A DNA stretch of 64,000 nt from Balneolaceae bacterium (lineage in GTDB: Bacteria > Bacteroidota > Rhodothermia > Balneolales > Balneolaceae): positions 16,849 through 80,848 of the forward strand of contig REDA01000048.1 of the NCBI GenBank assembly GCA_007693745.1, in the 5' to 3' direction. The translations under genes were made by a program, and so were the position numbers. Positions 44,936 through 53,798 of the stretch are shown one piece after another; position 1 is the first letter of the stretch; the number at the start of each line of letters is the position of its first letter. Below the pieces are notes generated by a model. The model did no database searches. It was not told the origin of the DNA and worked only from the letters and a program-made list of their open reading frames with translations.

Positions 44936-46165
44936 TCAGCTCTTCCTGGTTACCAGCAGCACAACCAAACCCACAATCACCGCTATACTTACAATCAAGA
45001 GTATAAACATCAGATTGGATATGGGAGCAGCAGCTTCACCCCAGCTGCTCAACTTGACATCGACAGCTGCAATATCGGAGTGAGTCAGTATATTACCGGC
45101 AATAATCAGATCTCCCCAGTTTGCTTTCACCGTAGTATTCCAGAAATCACTGAAGTTCCTGTATTTCCCGTAATCCTCTTCCCTGTTGCTTTCCAGACTG
45201 ATTTCGTACGCTGCATCAATATATTCATGTAATGAACGATTCAGTTCCGAAGAGTTGGTAAATGGCGAAAGTCTGATAGACCGATCATAAAACTCCTGCT
45301 GCAGGAGGCTCCATACATTGTTGTCGACCGACGCAAGCCAGGCGGCAAGCATGTTGTCAATTTCTGTTCTCGCTTGCCGGGAACGTTCAGTCTCAAACGT
45401 TCTGGTTAACTGCTCTCCGATTCGGCTCCAAACATCAGAAAAATATCCATGCTGCGCTCTCATGGAGACATAATCCGGAAGTGAAAGACCCGATCTGTTG
45501 TTCGAAAGTTCGATATAGTCTGAAATAATACTTTTTAAAATTTCAACCGGGTTATCCTGAAGCCTGTCCGCTGCAACCGATAACTCCGACCGCTCGGCCG
45601 AATCCATATTTTGATATCTGTTGATCAGTTCCTCCAGAAAATCCGCTACAAAGAGATCCCTTGATTCAAGATTCTGTCTGTACTGCCTGATTAATGCGGC
45701 CTGTCTGCTCTCACTGGCCGATGAACGCTCAATATTTTGCTGAAGAGTGGATATTTCACTGTTTAACTGATTGATTCGGCTTCTGAACAGATCCGTTTCT
45801 GCTATAAGACCTTCAATTCGGCTATTCAACTGATCCACTACGGATAGCGACTGGTTTTTCACCATAATGCGATCACGAAGAGAGTTTACTCTCTCTTCGA
45901 ACGTAACCGGATAAAGTGCCGCCGTAATAAGGGTTCGGTGATCGGAATACCTGGATTCAAATGACGATATCTCCAGTTCGATTTCACGCAAAGCACCCAT
46001 ATCGATCACTTGATCAATCTCAGTTGAAATTCTATGGAAATCATTGTTGAAATTTTCAAGTAATTGAAAATCGGATGTCTGAGCATGCACGCTCAACCCA
46101 CTCAAAAGAGTGAAAAAACTTAATAGAAGTAATCGTATCCGGGGTGATCTCTTTTTAATATTCAT
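44936..46165 (-). CDS. Unknown coiled-coil membrane protein
   Basis: A 409-residue protein I do not recognise. It has a signal peptide (IRLLLLSFFTLLSGLSVHA), a long helical, coiled-coil prone region (about 60-180, for example QLNSRIEGLIAETDLFRSRINQLNSEISTLQQNIE), a further helical domain with several Trp residues, and one C-terminal transmembrane helix (NLMFILLIVSIAVIVGLVVLLVT) with a short basic tail. The bulk should therefore lie in the periplasm. It is cotranscribed with the small lipoprotein gene 20 bp upstream. The convergent VWA gene ends at the adjacent base. Confidence 0.72.
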   Translation of the reverse strand: MNIKKRSPRIRLLLLSFFTLLSGLSVHAQTSDFQLLENFNNDFHRISTEIDQVIDMGALREIELEISSFESRYSDHRTLITAALYPVTFEERVNSLRDRIMVKNQSLSVVDQLNSRIEGLIAETDLFRSRINQLNSEISTLQQNIERSSASESRQAALIRQYRQNLESRDLFVADFLEELINRYQNMDSAERSELSVAADRLQDNPVEILKSIISDYIELSNNRSGLSLPDYVSMRAQHGYFSDVWSRIGEQLTRTFETERSRQARTEIDNMLAAWLASVDNNVWSLLQQEFYDRSIRLSPFTNSSELNRSLHEYIDAAYEISLESNREEDYGKYRNFSDFWNTTVKANWGDLIIAGNILTHSDIAAVDVKLSSWGEAAAPISNLMFILLIVSIAVIVGLVVLLVTRKS

Positions 46166-46185
46166 AATCTCTGTCTGATTTGAAT

Positions 46186-46620
46186 TTACACTTCACTAAG
46201 ATTGAATGTACGTCCGTTCGAGGTGTCTACAAGTTCTATGTAACTCCCCCGCTGATTGAACGCAGGCTGCTGTAAAACATCGCCGGGGATCGCTATCCGG
46301 TTCATCAGTTTCAGCGAACCCTGCTCTGGTGTAAATTGATACACAGAACTAAATCCGGCTGCAGTCAGATAATAGAGTCCGGCCTGATCTCTGATCAGCC
46401 TGATTTCCTGTACACCCTCAACCCCCTCTCTGAGCAGAATCCCGGAAATAGTGAATCGGAGAGCATATCTCTGATCGTGTACCTCATTATTGCTGTCGGG
46501 AACCAGAACACTTTCCAGAGGTTGTGCGTAATCAACATTTTCAATGATAAGTGAACTGCCGCAGCCTGATAGAATCAATAGTAAAGTAATTGCGGATATG
46601 GTGCTTAACTGTCTTTTCAT
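46186..46620 (-). CDS. Small hypothetical lipoprotein
   Basis: A 144-residue protein with a clear lipoprotein signal (ISAITLLLILSGC). The mature part is beta-rich, with strands such as YALRFTISGILLREG, IRLIRDQAGLYYLTAAG and YQFTPEQGSLKLMNRIAI, possibly a small beta-barrel or propeller fragment. No family recognised. It is the first gene of a two-gene unit with the coiled-coil membrane protein at 44936-46165, so they may form an envelope complex; this is inference from position only. Confidence 0.68.
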   Translation of the reverse strand: MKRQLSTISAITLLLILSGCGSSLIIENVDYAQPLESVLVPDSNNEVHDQRYALRFTISGILLREGVEGVQEIRLIRDQAGLYYLTAAGFSSVYQFTPEQGSLKLMNRIAIPGDVLQQPAFNQRGSYIELVDTSNGRTFNLSEV

Positions 46621-46820
46621 TTTAATGTCCCTGATTTCGTTTTGCCTGTTTAGTATGCCACGATTGCTGCAAGATGCGGGTACTTAGGAAAATGATTATT
46701 TAATTCGATCGCTTTGTGTCTGGAAAACCGGAATCCGGCGAACTGATGCTCAGTTTTCTGATGCACACCCTCGAAGAATCAAACAATAATCGCTATTTTC
46801 TCAAGGCACCCATATTAAAT

Positions 46821-46828
46821 TAGATTTG
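46821..46828 (+). promoter_or_regulatory. Candidate Bacteroidota-type -7 element upstream of tadA
   Basis: TAGATTTG fits the TAnnTTTG consensus of the -7 box in Bacteroidota-type promoters, 54 bp before the tadA start. No TTG at the expected -33 spacing was found, so support is weak. Confidence 0.25.
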
Positions 46829-46881
46829 TAATCAGCAAATTTGTTTCAAACATGGTACTGCATTTAATTTAACAATTTTTC

Positions 46882-47364
46882 ATGCCAATGTTTAATTCTG
46901 AACCGGATTCCCTATTTTCGGAACATCACCATTACATGACTCAGGCATTCAGATTGGCAGAAGAGGCTAGCCGTAACCGGGAAATCCCCGTCGGAGCGGT
47001 AGTAGTACAGAACGGGCGAATTATTGGCAGAGGACATAATCAGACAGAGATGCTGAAGGATCCTACAGCACATGCCGAAATGCTGGCGATTTCATCCGCT
47101 TGTGCTACCATTGACAATAAATACCTGACAGGCTGCACGCTCTACGTTACCCTGGAGCCCTGCTCCATGTGTGCCGGAGCCATCATACTGGCTAAAATCA
47201 AAAGAGTGGTTTTTGGCGCGCTGGATGAAAAAGCCGGCGCCTGCGGTACCTTACTGCATATTGCCGGAAATAAACTGCTGAATCACAGGCCGGAAATCAT
47301 TCAGGGTGTTATGGAGGCCGATTCAAGACAGCTGCTTCAGGATTTTTTCAAAGACAAAAGATAA
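46882..47364 (+). CDS. tadA: tRNA-specific adenosine deaminase
   Basis: A 160-residue zinc deaminase that converts wobble adenosine-34 to inosine in tRNA-Arg(ACG). The catalytic HAEMLAISSACA (HxE) and the zinc motif TLEPCSMCAGAI (PCxxC) are intact, with AKIKRVVFGALDEKAGACGTL downstream. Length is typical. Some homologues of this family deaminate guanine or cytosine, but the motifs and size favour TadA. It converges with plsC, whose stop codon is just one base away. Confidence 0.93.
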   Translation: MPMFNSEPDSLFSEHHHYMTQAFRLAEEASRNREIPVGAVVVQNGRIIGRGHNQTEMLKDPTAHAEMLAISSACATIDNKYLTGCTLYVTLEPCSMCAGAIILAKIKRVVFGALDEKAGACGTLLHIAGNKLLNHRPEIIQGVMEADSRQLLQDFFKDKR

Positions 47365-47365
47365 C

Positions 47366-48163
47366 TCACAGCTGAAGAGGGGTAAAGGTCTCGGGTATCT
47401 TTTCCGCCACTGGAACAAAGATGTTTTCAACGGCTTTTTGCAATTCCTCACCCAGCATTTTTCGATCCCGGTTGACCAGTGGATGAGAACCAAAGCGGAC
47501 CTCTACAATCACTTTTCGGTTTTTACCGGCGTTATAGATGTGACTGAGCAGATGCACTCCTCCCCACCAGCAGACAGATTTGTATGCCGGTACATCGGTC
47601 TCTGTCGTTTCATAACGGATGGATGAATAGGTTACCCCTCTCCCATGTTGGGCTGAGTCATCCAGTAATGAATTTCGGAACCGCATTACACCCAATCCCG
47701 GAGAAGTGGTCCCCTCAGGAAAAAAAAGTACTCCCTGCCAGGGATTGATCTGTTTCGTAATTTCCTCATTTACACGGTGTATATCGTTTTTTTTTCGTCT
47801 GTCTATGAAAACAATTCCCAGACTGTGCGCCATGTAACCGATCAATGGCCAGTTCCTTACTTCGCTTTTTGAGATAAATGTTGTCTCAAGAACTGCAGAG
47901 TAGACCGGTATATCCATGTAGCTCAGATGATTACTTACATGTAAAAAAGGTGGTTCAGGCACAGGACCCTCTACCTGCAGTTTCATGTTATAAAGACATA
48001 AAACACTTTTTCCCCAGAGTTTCATCGACTGATTCCTCCAGGTCTCAAATCGCTTGTTTCTGATACGCACGAGCGGGAGGCCGCCAATGTAGATCAGGTA
48101 CCAGCCAAGGGTCAGCACCGGAAAGAGGAGTGTACGGAAGAGTGCAAAAGAGTGTCGAATCAT
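47366..48163 (-). CDS. plsC: 1-acyl-sn-glycerol-3-phosphate acyltransferase
   Basis: A 265-residue membrane-associated acyltransferase making phosphatidic acid from lysophosphatidic acid. The N-terminal hydrophobic stretch is LFRTLLFPVLTLGWYLIYIGGL. The HX4D catalytic motif is in SNHLSYMDIPVY, the substrate-binding block is FIDRRKKNDIHRVNEEI, and the third block is FFPEGTTSPGLGVMRFR. Length is as expected. It is divergent from an alpha/beta-hydrolase gene, with 245 bp of non-coding DNA between them. Confidence 0.9.
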   Translation of the reverse strand: MIRHSFALFRTLLFPVLTLGWYLIYIGGLPLVRIRNKRFETWRNQSMKLWGKSVLCLYNMKLQVEGPVPEPPFLHVSNHLSYMDIPVYSAVLETTFISKSEVRNWPLIGYMAHSLGIVFIDRRKKNDIHRVNEEITKQINPWQGVLFFPEGTTSPGLGVMRFRNSLLDDSAQHGRGVTYSSIRYETTETDVPAYKSVCWWGGVHLLSHIYNAGKNRKVIVEVRFGSHPLVNRDRKMLGEELQKAVENIFVPVAEKIPETFTPLQL

Positions 48164-48408
48164 TTTAATCCATCGTCAGAATGACTGTATAAACAGAATC
48201 GTTTCATACCGTCCTGATCTTCAGCGGCAGGATAGTGTCATGAAACCTTGCGGAACCGAATTTTGTTATCACAGCACAAATGAATCCGGGAAGAATGAAA
48301 GATAAATGATGGTCGTCTGATTACAAATTCAGATATTGGAAATCTTCTTCTTATTTTAGGTCTCTTTCATTATATCTGTCTTCAACTGCAACAACCTAAA
48401 GTTTCAAA

Positions 48409-49218
48409 GTGCTCTCCACTAAAACATATCATCTCTCTCCGGACAAAGACTGGGTGGTCTTTATCCATGGAGCGGGTGGCTCATCTTCGATCTGGTTCAG
48501 GCAGATCAAACCCTATACAGAAGAATTCAACGTCCTTCTGGTGGATTTAAGAGGTCATGGTAAATCGAGGGAAATGAGTACGATGAAAGCGTACTACAAA
48601 GAGAAGTACACATTCAAGACTGTGAGCAGGGATGTATTGGAAACACTTAGTGAAAACGGAATTAAACAGGCTCACTTTGTAGGCGTTTCCCTTGGTACTA
48701 TTCTGATACGTACCATTGCAGATATGGAACCCGACAGGGTTCTCTCGGCTGTGATGTGCGGAGCAATCACCCGTATGAACATCCGGTCAAGAATCCTGGT
48801 GTGGCTGGGTCACACATTCAAAAGGCTCGTACCCTTTATGTGGCTTTATAAGCTTTTTGCATGGGTGATCATGCCTAAAAGCAATCATGAGGAGTCCAGA
48901 CATCTCTTTGTGAGAGATGCAAAAAATCTCGCAAAGAAGGAGTTTCTTAAATGGTTCCGGCTTACATACGAGGTAAATCCACTGCTCAGATATTTTACGG
49001 AGAAAGAGATGGGTGCCCCTACCCTGTACGTAATGGGGGAAGAAGACCACATGTTTTTACCACCTGTGAAAAAGATGGTTGCGGATTTTCAGCACTCATG
49101 GCTTGAAATCGTTAAAGGCAGTGGCCATGTTGTGAATGTGGACAAACCCGAAGAATTCAATCAAATTTCGATTGCTTTTTTAAAATCGCACCAAAGCCGA
49201 CTTCAGCAAACGGCATAA
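48409..49218 (+). CDS. Alpha/beta-fold hydrolase
   Basis: A 269-residue hydrolase beginning at a GTG. The oxyanion loop is VVFIHGAGGSSSIWF, the nucleophile elbow is HFVGVSLGTILIR (G-V-S-L-G), and the later YVMGEEDHMFLPPV and KGSGHVVNVDKPEEFN give the acid and His of the triad. The substrate is unknown; related proteins include esterases, lipases and haloperoxidase-like enzymes. No closer ATG gives the full fold, so GTG initiation is preferred. rpiB starts about 110 bp downstream. Confidence 0.85.
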   Translation: MLSTKTYHLSPDKDWVVFIHGAGGSSSIWFRQIKPYTEEFNVLLVDLRGHGKSREMSTMKAYYKEKYTFKTVSRDVLETLSENGIKQAHFVGVSLGTILIRTIADMEPDRVLSAVMCGAITRMNIRSRILVWLGHTFKRLVPFMWLYKLFAWVIMPKSNHEESRHLFVRDAKNLAKKEFLKWFRLTYEVNPLLRYFTEKEMGAPTLYVMGEEDHMFLPPVKKMVADFQHSWLEIVKGSGHVVNVDKPEEFNQISIAFLKSHQSRLQQTA

Positions 49219-49327
49219 TCGTCTCCCGGCAGAACCAGGCTCAATACCCTGTTTCTGATCTTCAAATAAAATCATAAAAGGTTTTTTCATCACTGTTTTT
49301 TTCGAGATATTTCAGGATTAAAGATTT

Positions 49328-49783
49328 ATGCAGAAACATTCCATGATAATACCTGTTGCGAGTGATCACGCCGGCTTCGAAGCCAAAAGGCAAGTTATTG
49401 AAATTTTGGAACAAATGGGGCATCTTCCTGTTGATTTTGGAACACACTCTCCGGAATCGGTGGATTATCCCGACTTTGCAGTACTTGTTGCCAAAAAAGT
49501 AAATGATGAAGAGAATCCGAATGGGATCCTGATATGCGGAAGCGGTCAGGGAATGTGCATCGCCGCGAATAAGTATCCAAATGTAAGAGCAGCACTGGTT
49601 TACAGCGAAAAATCTGCAAGGCTGTCGAGGCAGCATAATGACGCGAATATTCTCTGCCTTCCGGGAAAGGAACTGGACAGGCAGCAGCTTCAGGAAATTG
49701 TGAAAGTATGGCTCGACACCGATTTTGAGGGGGGGCGGCATCAAAGGCGTGTTGAGAAAATCCGATTTATTAATGACAAGTAA
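49328..49783 (+). CDS. rpiB: Ribose-5-phosphate isomerase B
   Basis: A 151-residue enzyme of the RpiB/LacAB fold, interconverting ribose-5-phosphate and ribulose-5-phosphate. Motifs: IPVASDHAGFEAKRQVIE, VDFGTHSPESVDYPDFA, the catalytic GILICGSGQGMCIAANKYPNVRAAL with Cys, and SRQHNDANILCLPG. Length is typical. The internal ATG (MIIPVASD) six codons in is another possible start. glyA follows six bases downstream. Confidence 0.95.
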   Translation: MQKHSMIIPVASDHAGFEAKRQVIEILEQMGHLPVDFGTHSPESVDYPDFAVLVAKKVNDEENPNGILICGSGQGMCIAANKYPNVRAALVYSEKSARLSRQHNDANILCLPGKELDRQQLQEIVKVWLDTDFEGGRHQRRVEKIRFINDK

Positions 49784-49789
49784 CTTCTG

Positions 49790-51091
49790 ATGAACAGATT
49801 AAAATCCACCGATCCCGAGCTTTACCATTTTATTGAAGAAGAGACAGAACGTCAAAATCTTAATTTTGAGCTGATTGCGTCTGAGAACTTCGCATCTGTG
49901 TCTACCATCGAAGCAATGGGAACGGTTCTGACCAACAAATATGCGGAAGGATATCCCGGGAAGAGATATTACGGCGGCTGTGAGCATGTTGATAAGGTGG
50001 AAAACCTTGCCAGGGAAAGGGCGAAAAGGCTTTTCGGTGCTGATTGGGTGAATGTGCAGCCCCATTCCGGTGCTTCCGCCAATGCAGCAGTCTACCTGGC
50101 CTATATGAAACCCGGCGATACACTGCTGGGGCTCGACCTTGCTCACGGCGGTCACCTTACTCACGGATCACCTGTTAATTTTTCCGGGATCACCTATAAC
50201 GCACAGTTTTATGGTGTGGATCGCGAAACAGGGCGTATCGATCTGAATAAAGTGCGCGAGATCGCCCGGGAAGTGCAGCCCCGAATGATCTCTATCGGAG
50301 CCAGCGCCTATACCCGCGATTTTGATTATCAGGCGTTCAGGGATATCGCTGACGAAGTGGGAGCATTCCTCTGGATGGATATGGCCCACACTGCCGGACT
50401 CATCGCAGCAGATGAATTAAATGATCCCCTGCCGTATGCCGATGTTGTGACAACCACAACGCATAAAACACTCAGAGGGCCGCGGGGAGGAATGATACTT
50501 GTCGGCCGGGATCACGAAAACCGGCTTGGCATTACCGCACCCAAATCCGGCAGAGTCAAAATGATCAGTGAAGTACTTGACTCTGCAATATTCCCCGGAA
50601 CTCAGGGAGGCCCGTTGATGCACGTGATTGCCGCCAAAGCTGTTGCATTTGGCGAGGCACTTCAGCCCGGATTCAAGGAGTATCAGCAGCAGGTGAAAAG
50701 AAATGCGAAACAGATGGCATCGGAGTTTATGAACAGAGGCTACAATCTTGTGAGCGGTGGCACAGACAACCACTTAATCCTTGTAGATCTGAGAAATAAA
50801 AATCTGACAGGAAAAGTTGCTGAGGAAGCTCTCGACCTTGCCGGAATTACCGTGAATAAAAACATGGTTCCTTTTGATGATCAAAGTCCGTTTGTCACTT
50901 CCGGTATCCGGATCGGCACCCCGGCCCTCACCACAAGGGGATTTAATGAGAGTGAGTTTACGGAAGTAGTTCGGCTCATTGACAAAGTTCTTCAAAAACC
51001 TGATGATGAAAAACGGATACTCTCCGTTAAGTCTGAAGTACAGGAGATGTGTAAACGATTTCCACTCTATGATCTGGCATCCGTATCGTAA
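49790..51091 (+). CDS. glyA: Serine hydroxymethyltransferase
   Basis: A 433-residue PLP enzyme converting serine and tetrahydrofolate to glycine and methylene-tetrahydrofolate. Clear motifs: [40 protein letters not shown] N-terminus, [28 protein letters not shown], and the PLP lysine in [17 protein letters not shown]. Length is normal. It is preceded by rpiB (6 bp) and followed by tatC 65 bp later on the same strand. It supplies one-carbon units used by purine synthesis, also represented in this window. Confidence 0.97.
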   Translation: MNRLKSTDPELYHFIEEETERQNLNFELIASENFASVSTIEAMGTVLTNKYAEGYPGKRYYGGCEHVDKVENLARERAKRLFGADWVNVQPHSGASANAAVYLAYMKPGDTLLGLDLAHGGHLTHGSPVNFSGITYNAQFYGVDRETGRIDLNKVREIAREVQPRMISIGASAYTRDFDYQAFRDIADEVGAFLWMDMAHTAGLIAADELNDPLPYADVVTTTTHKTLRGPRGGMILVGRDHENRLGITAPKSGRVKMISEVLDSAIFPGTQGGPLMHVIAAKAVAFGEALQPGFKEYQQQVKRNAKQMASEFMNRGYNLVSGGTDNHLILVDLRNKNLTGKVAEEALDLAGITVNKNMVPFDDQSPFVTSGIRIGTPALTTRGFNESEFTEVVRLIDKVLQKPDDEKRILSVKSEVQEMCKRFPLYDLASVS

Positions 51092-51156
51092 CTTCTCAGA
51101 CCACAATTCATTTACAGGATCCAATTAAACCATGAGCATGAGGTTGCAGAAGCAGA

Positions 51157-52017
51157 ATGAGTGATCTTACAGGACGGCCCAAGCGCAGTATAATGGGGTC
51201 CATACTACCGAAGGCAACTCCTCCGGCTGAAGACCCGACAACTTCCATGTCCTTTTTGGATCACCTTGAAGAGCTTCGCTGGAGAATTCTGAAAGGCCTG
51301 ATCGCCGTCTTTGCCGGAGTGATTGTCGCCTTTATCTTCAGAGATTTTTTTATTCAGCAGTTTATTCTGGGTCCGGCAAGTAAGGATTTTTTTATGTATC
51401 AGATCATGCCGATCAATGCAGTAGATCTCTCACTGATTTCCAGAAGGCTACCCGGTCAGTTCTTTACATATTGGGGCACTCTAATTATCATTGGAGGAAT
51501 CATCGGTTCTCCTTTCTTGGTCTATCAGATCTGGGCGTTTATCGAACCCGCACTGCAATCTACTGAGAAGATAAAAACGGTACTGAATGCCCTGTTCATA
51601 AATTTCTTTTTCCTGCTGGGTATCTCTTTTGGCTATCTTATTCTCGTTCCTTTTGCAGTTCAGTTTTTTACGCAGTTTATCATCTCTGATATCATCAGCA
51701 ATGAGTTTGATATCAACGAATATTTTGTGTCTGTTGCTTTGTGGACTCTCGCCTGTGGGGTTATTTTTCAGATACCTGTGATCAGCTGGTTCCTTTCCAA
51801 GGTAGGATTAATCACACCCGAAGGAATGAAAATCTACCGAAGACATGCCATTGTCGGAGCAATGATCCTGTCAGCTTTTTTAACACCACCGGATCCTGTT
51901 TCACAGATCATGATTGCACTTCCTCTGATACTTCTGTATCAGTTTTCAATATTTTTAAGCAGAATTGCTTTAAAACAGCGTAAAAAGGAGATGGAAGCGG
52001 CATTTGCAGATGATTAA
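51157..52017 (+). CDS. tatC: Sec-independent protein translocase subunit TatC
   Basis: A 286-residue inner-membrane protein with six predicted transmembrane segments. The N-terminal SFLDHLEELRWRILKGLIA is the hallmark TatC motif that binds twin-arginine signals. PFLVYQIWAFIEPAL and the later FQIPVISWFLSKVGLI and FLTPPDPVSQIMIALPLILLYQ are also typical. It exports folded proteins. An extension of about 27 residues precedes the motif. tatA and tatB are not adjacent. A possible Tat-signal protein occurs at 62838-63401. Confidence 0.95.
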   Translation: MSDLTGRPKRSIMGSILPKATPPAEDPTTSMSFLDHLEELRWRILKGLIAVFAGVIVAFIFRDFFIQQFILGPASKDFFMYQIMPINAVDLSLISRRLPGQFFTYWGTLIIIGGIIGSPFLVYQIWAFIEPALQSTEKIKTVLNALFINFFFLLGISFGYLILVPFAVQFFTQFIISDIISNEFDINEYFVSVALWTLACGVIFQIPVISWFLSKVGLITPEGMKIYRRHAIVGAMILSAFLTPPDPVSQIMIALPLILLYQFSIFLSRIALKQRKKEMEAAFADD

Positions 52018-52113
52018 TCCCACAAACCACCGGATATCATTTCAATGAATATTTTTCTTGAAAATAAGCACTATCTTTAAGCGTTAAGGAATTCTATCTG
52101 AAATTTTTTTAAA

Positions 52114-52656
52114 ATGAAAAGATCTAAAAAACTACTTTTACTGCCATTTTTTTTAGCTGCAGCCTGGCTGGGCGGGTGCGAATCTACTGATCCGTTTTCA
52201 ATACCACCCCCGGATTTTTCTACAGTTCCTGATCCAACACCAATCAGCGGGATCGAACCCGTGGAGATTGAGAATGGGATTTTAGCTTACGTACATGAAG
52301 AGGGTTTCGGCCCCTATTTTGTAACAGCAAGGGATGATGTATCACTCTATATGACGCTGCGAACAGATGATGGAGAAATTATTTACAGTACATTTGCAAA
52401 CTCAAGAACAGAACCGGTACTTTTATCTGTACGGGAATCAGGCAGACTGCAGAATGTGTTCCAGTTTTCAATCCTGCAGTCGTTTACCCCGGGATTAAAA
52501 GCCAGCCTGCTTGGTATGAAAACAGGTGAAAAAACAACCTTTCAGGTATCCCCTGAAATGGGGTATCAAAGTGCACCTTCGGGTTCATCAACGGCCATGT
52601 TCAGGGAGAATACACTCTACTACGAAATACAGATTTCAAGGATTTTCCCGGATTAA
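52114..52656 (+). CDS. FKBP-type peptidyl-prolyl isomerase-like lipoprotein
   Basis: A 180-residue lipoprotein (signal LPFFLAAAWLGGC). After a proline-rich linker (SIPPPDFSTVPDPTP), the C-terminal domain shows an FKBP plan: VSLYMTLRTDDGEIIYSTFANSR, FTPGLKASLLGMKTGEKTTFQVSPEMGYQS, and a final beta strand LYYEIQISRI. The central GMKxGEK and PEMGYG-like motifs support FKBP, but some active-site aromatic residues are changed, so activity is uncertain. It follows tatC by 96 bp and converges with alr. Confidence 0.75.
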   Translation: MKRSKKLLLLPFFLAAAWLGGCESTDPFSIPPPDFSTVPDPTPISGIEPVEIENGILAYVHEEGFGPYFVTARDDVSLYMTLRTDDGEIIYSTFANSRTEPVLLSVRESGRLQNVFQFSILQSFTPGLKASLLGMKTGEKTTFQVSPEMGYQSAPSGSSTAMFRENTLYYEIQISRIFPD

Positions 52657-52709
52657 CGAGTACCGGTAATTCTGATCTCTATCGGGCAACGGTTTTTTTA
52701 CAGGCGTTT

Positions 52710-53798
52710 CTAATTCTCTGAATACCGGCTCTGTAAGTACACCCTGCCCACTCTTAATGTCAGATTGGTGAGAATTTCATGGACATTGGTTTCGGTCGTC
52801 TCAGCCCAGTCATGGGCATTCCATCCCCCGCCACCCAACAGATGAACCTCACTTTTCACCGGCAGTTTTTTATTACCGAGGAAAATCATCATCATGTCCA
52901 TTGTAACACGCCCGACCTGCGGATAGTATTCCCCATCAATCCAAACCATGAGCCTGTTGCTGAGCGTTCTCGGCACACCGTCGCCATACCCAACGGGCAG
53001 TGTAGCCAGATAACCCTCTTCAGGTGCCTTCCATGTTGAACCGTAACTTACAGATGTGCCTTTCTTTATACGGCGGACCTGAGCCAGTTCGGTAGTCCAT
53101 TTCAAAACCGGCTTCAGCCAGCTGTAGCGGGTTGATCCGGAACTGTATCCGAGCATACCCAAACCGGTTCTCACCATATCAAAATGGTCAAGATCCGGAT
53201 AGTTGACCACTGCACCGGTGTTACTCATGTGCACCAGCGGGATTTCACTAAAGTGACTTAAAACAGATCTGAATCTTTCATGCTGCTCAGCAACGGCAGC
53301 AGAACCCGGGTCGTCAGCTGTAGCAAAGTGTGAATAGATACCTCTGCACAAGAGCCTCTGATTCACAACAGCCATTCGTCTGACCTCTTCTGCATCCTCC
53401 GGAAAGAATCCCAGACGACCCATTCCGGTATCAAAATTCAGATGGTAGGAAGTGCCGTCCATCAGAGTGGAAAAGTGGCTGAGATCAGAAACAGAAGCCG
53501 TCAGGCCGTGCGTCTGGTATGCTGCAGCCGTTTCATAACCGGGTGCCGCGAAAACAAGAATTGGTTTCCTGATACCGCTCATTCGCAGTTGTATGCCTTC
53601 ATCCACACTGGCTACAGCATACCAGTCGGTATTCTCTTCAATCGCTTTGGATATCTGCGGCGCTCCATGACTATAGGCATCACATTTTACAACAGACAGA
53701 ATTTTTTTTCCTGCGGATCTGGATCTTATCTCTTTCAGATTTAGAACGGCACTGTCAAGATTTATCTCCGCAATGGAGGAAGGGAAACTAATTTTCAT
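52710..53798 (-). CDS. alr: Alanine racemase
   Basis: A 362-residue PLP enzyme converting L- to D-alanine for peptidoglycan. The PLP-binding lysine is in LSVVKCDAYSHGAPQIS (family consensus KANAYGHG; Gly replaced by Ser). The second-domain motif is KGTSVSYGSTWKAPEEGYLATLPVGYGDGVPR, which carries the catalytic Tyr, and VGRVTMDMMMI follows. The open frame extends back to 53891, inside the upstream gene. The ATG at 53798, one base within that gene's TGA (TGATG), gives the family N-terminus and implies translational coupling. Confidence 0.93.
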   Translation of the reverse strand: MKISFPSSIAEINLDSAVLNLKEIRSRSAGKKILSVVKCDAYSHGAPQISKAIEENTDWYAVASVDEGIQLRMSGIRKPILVFAAPGYETAAAYQTHGLTASVSDLSHFSTLMDGTSYHLNFDTGMGRLGFFPEDAEEVRRMAVVNQRLLCRGIYSHFATADDPGSAAVAEQHERFRSVLSHFSEIPLVHMSNTGAVVNYPDLDHFDMVRTGLGMLGYSSGSTRYSWLKPVLKWTTELAQVRRIKKGTSVSYGSTWKAPEEGYLATLPVGYGDGVPRTLSNRLMVWIDGEYYPQVGRVTMDMMMIFLGNKKLPVKSEVHLLGGGGWNAHDWAETTETNVHEILTNLTLRVGRVYLQSRYSEN

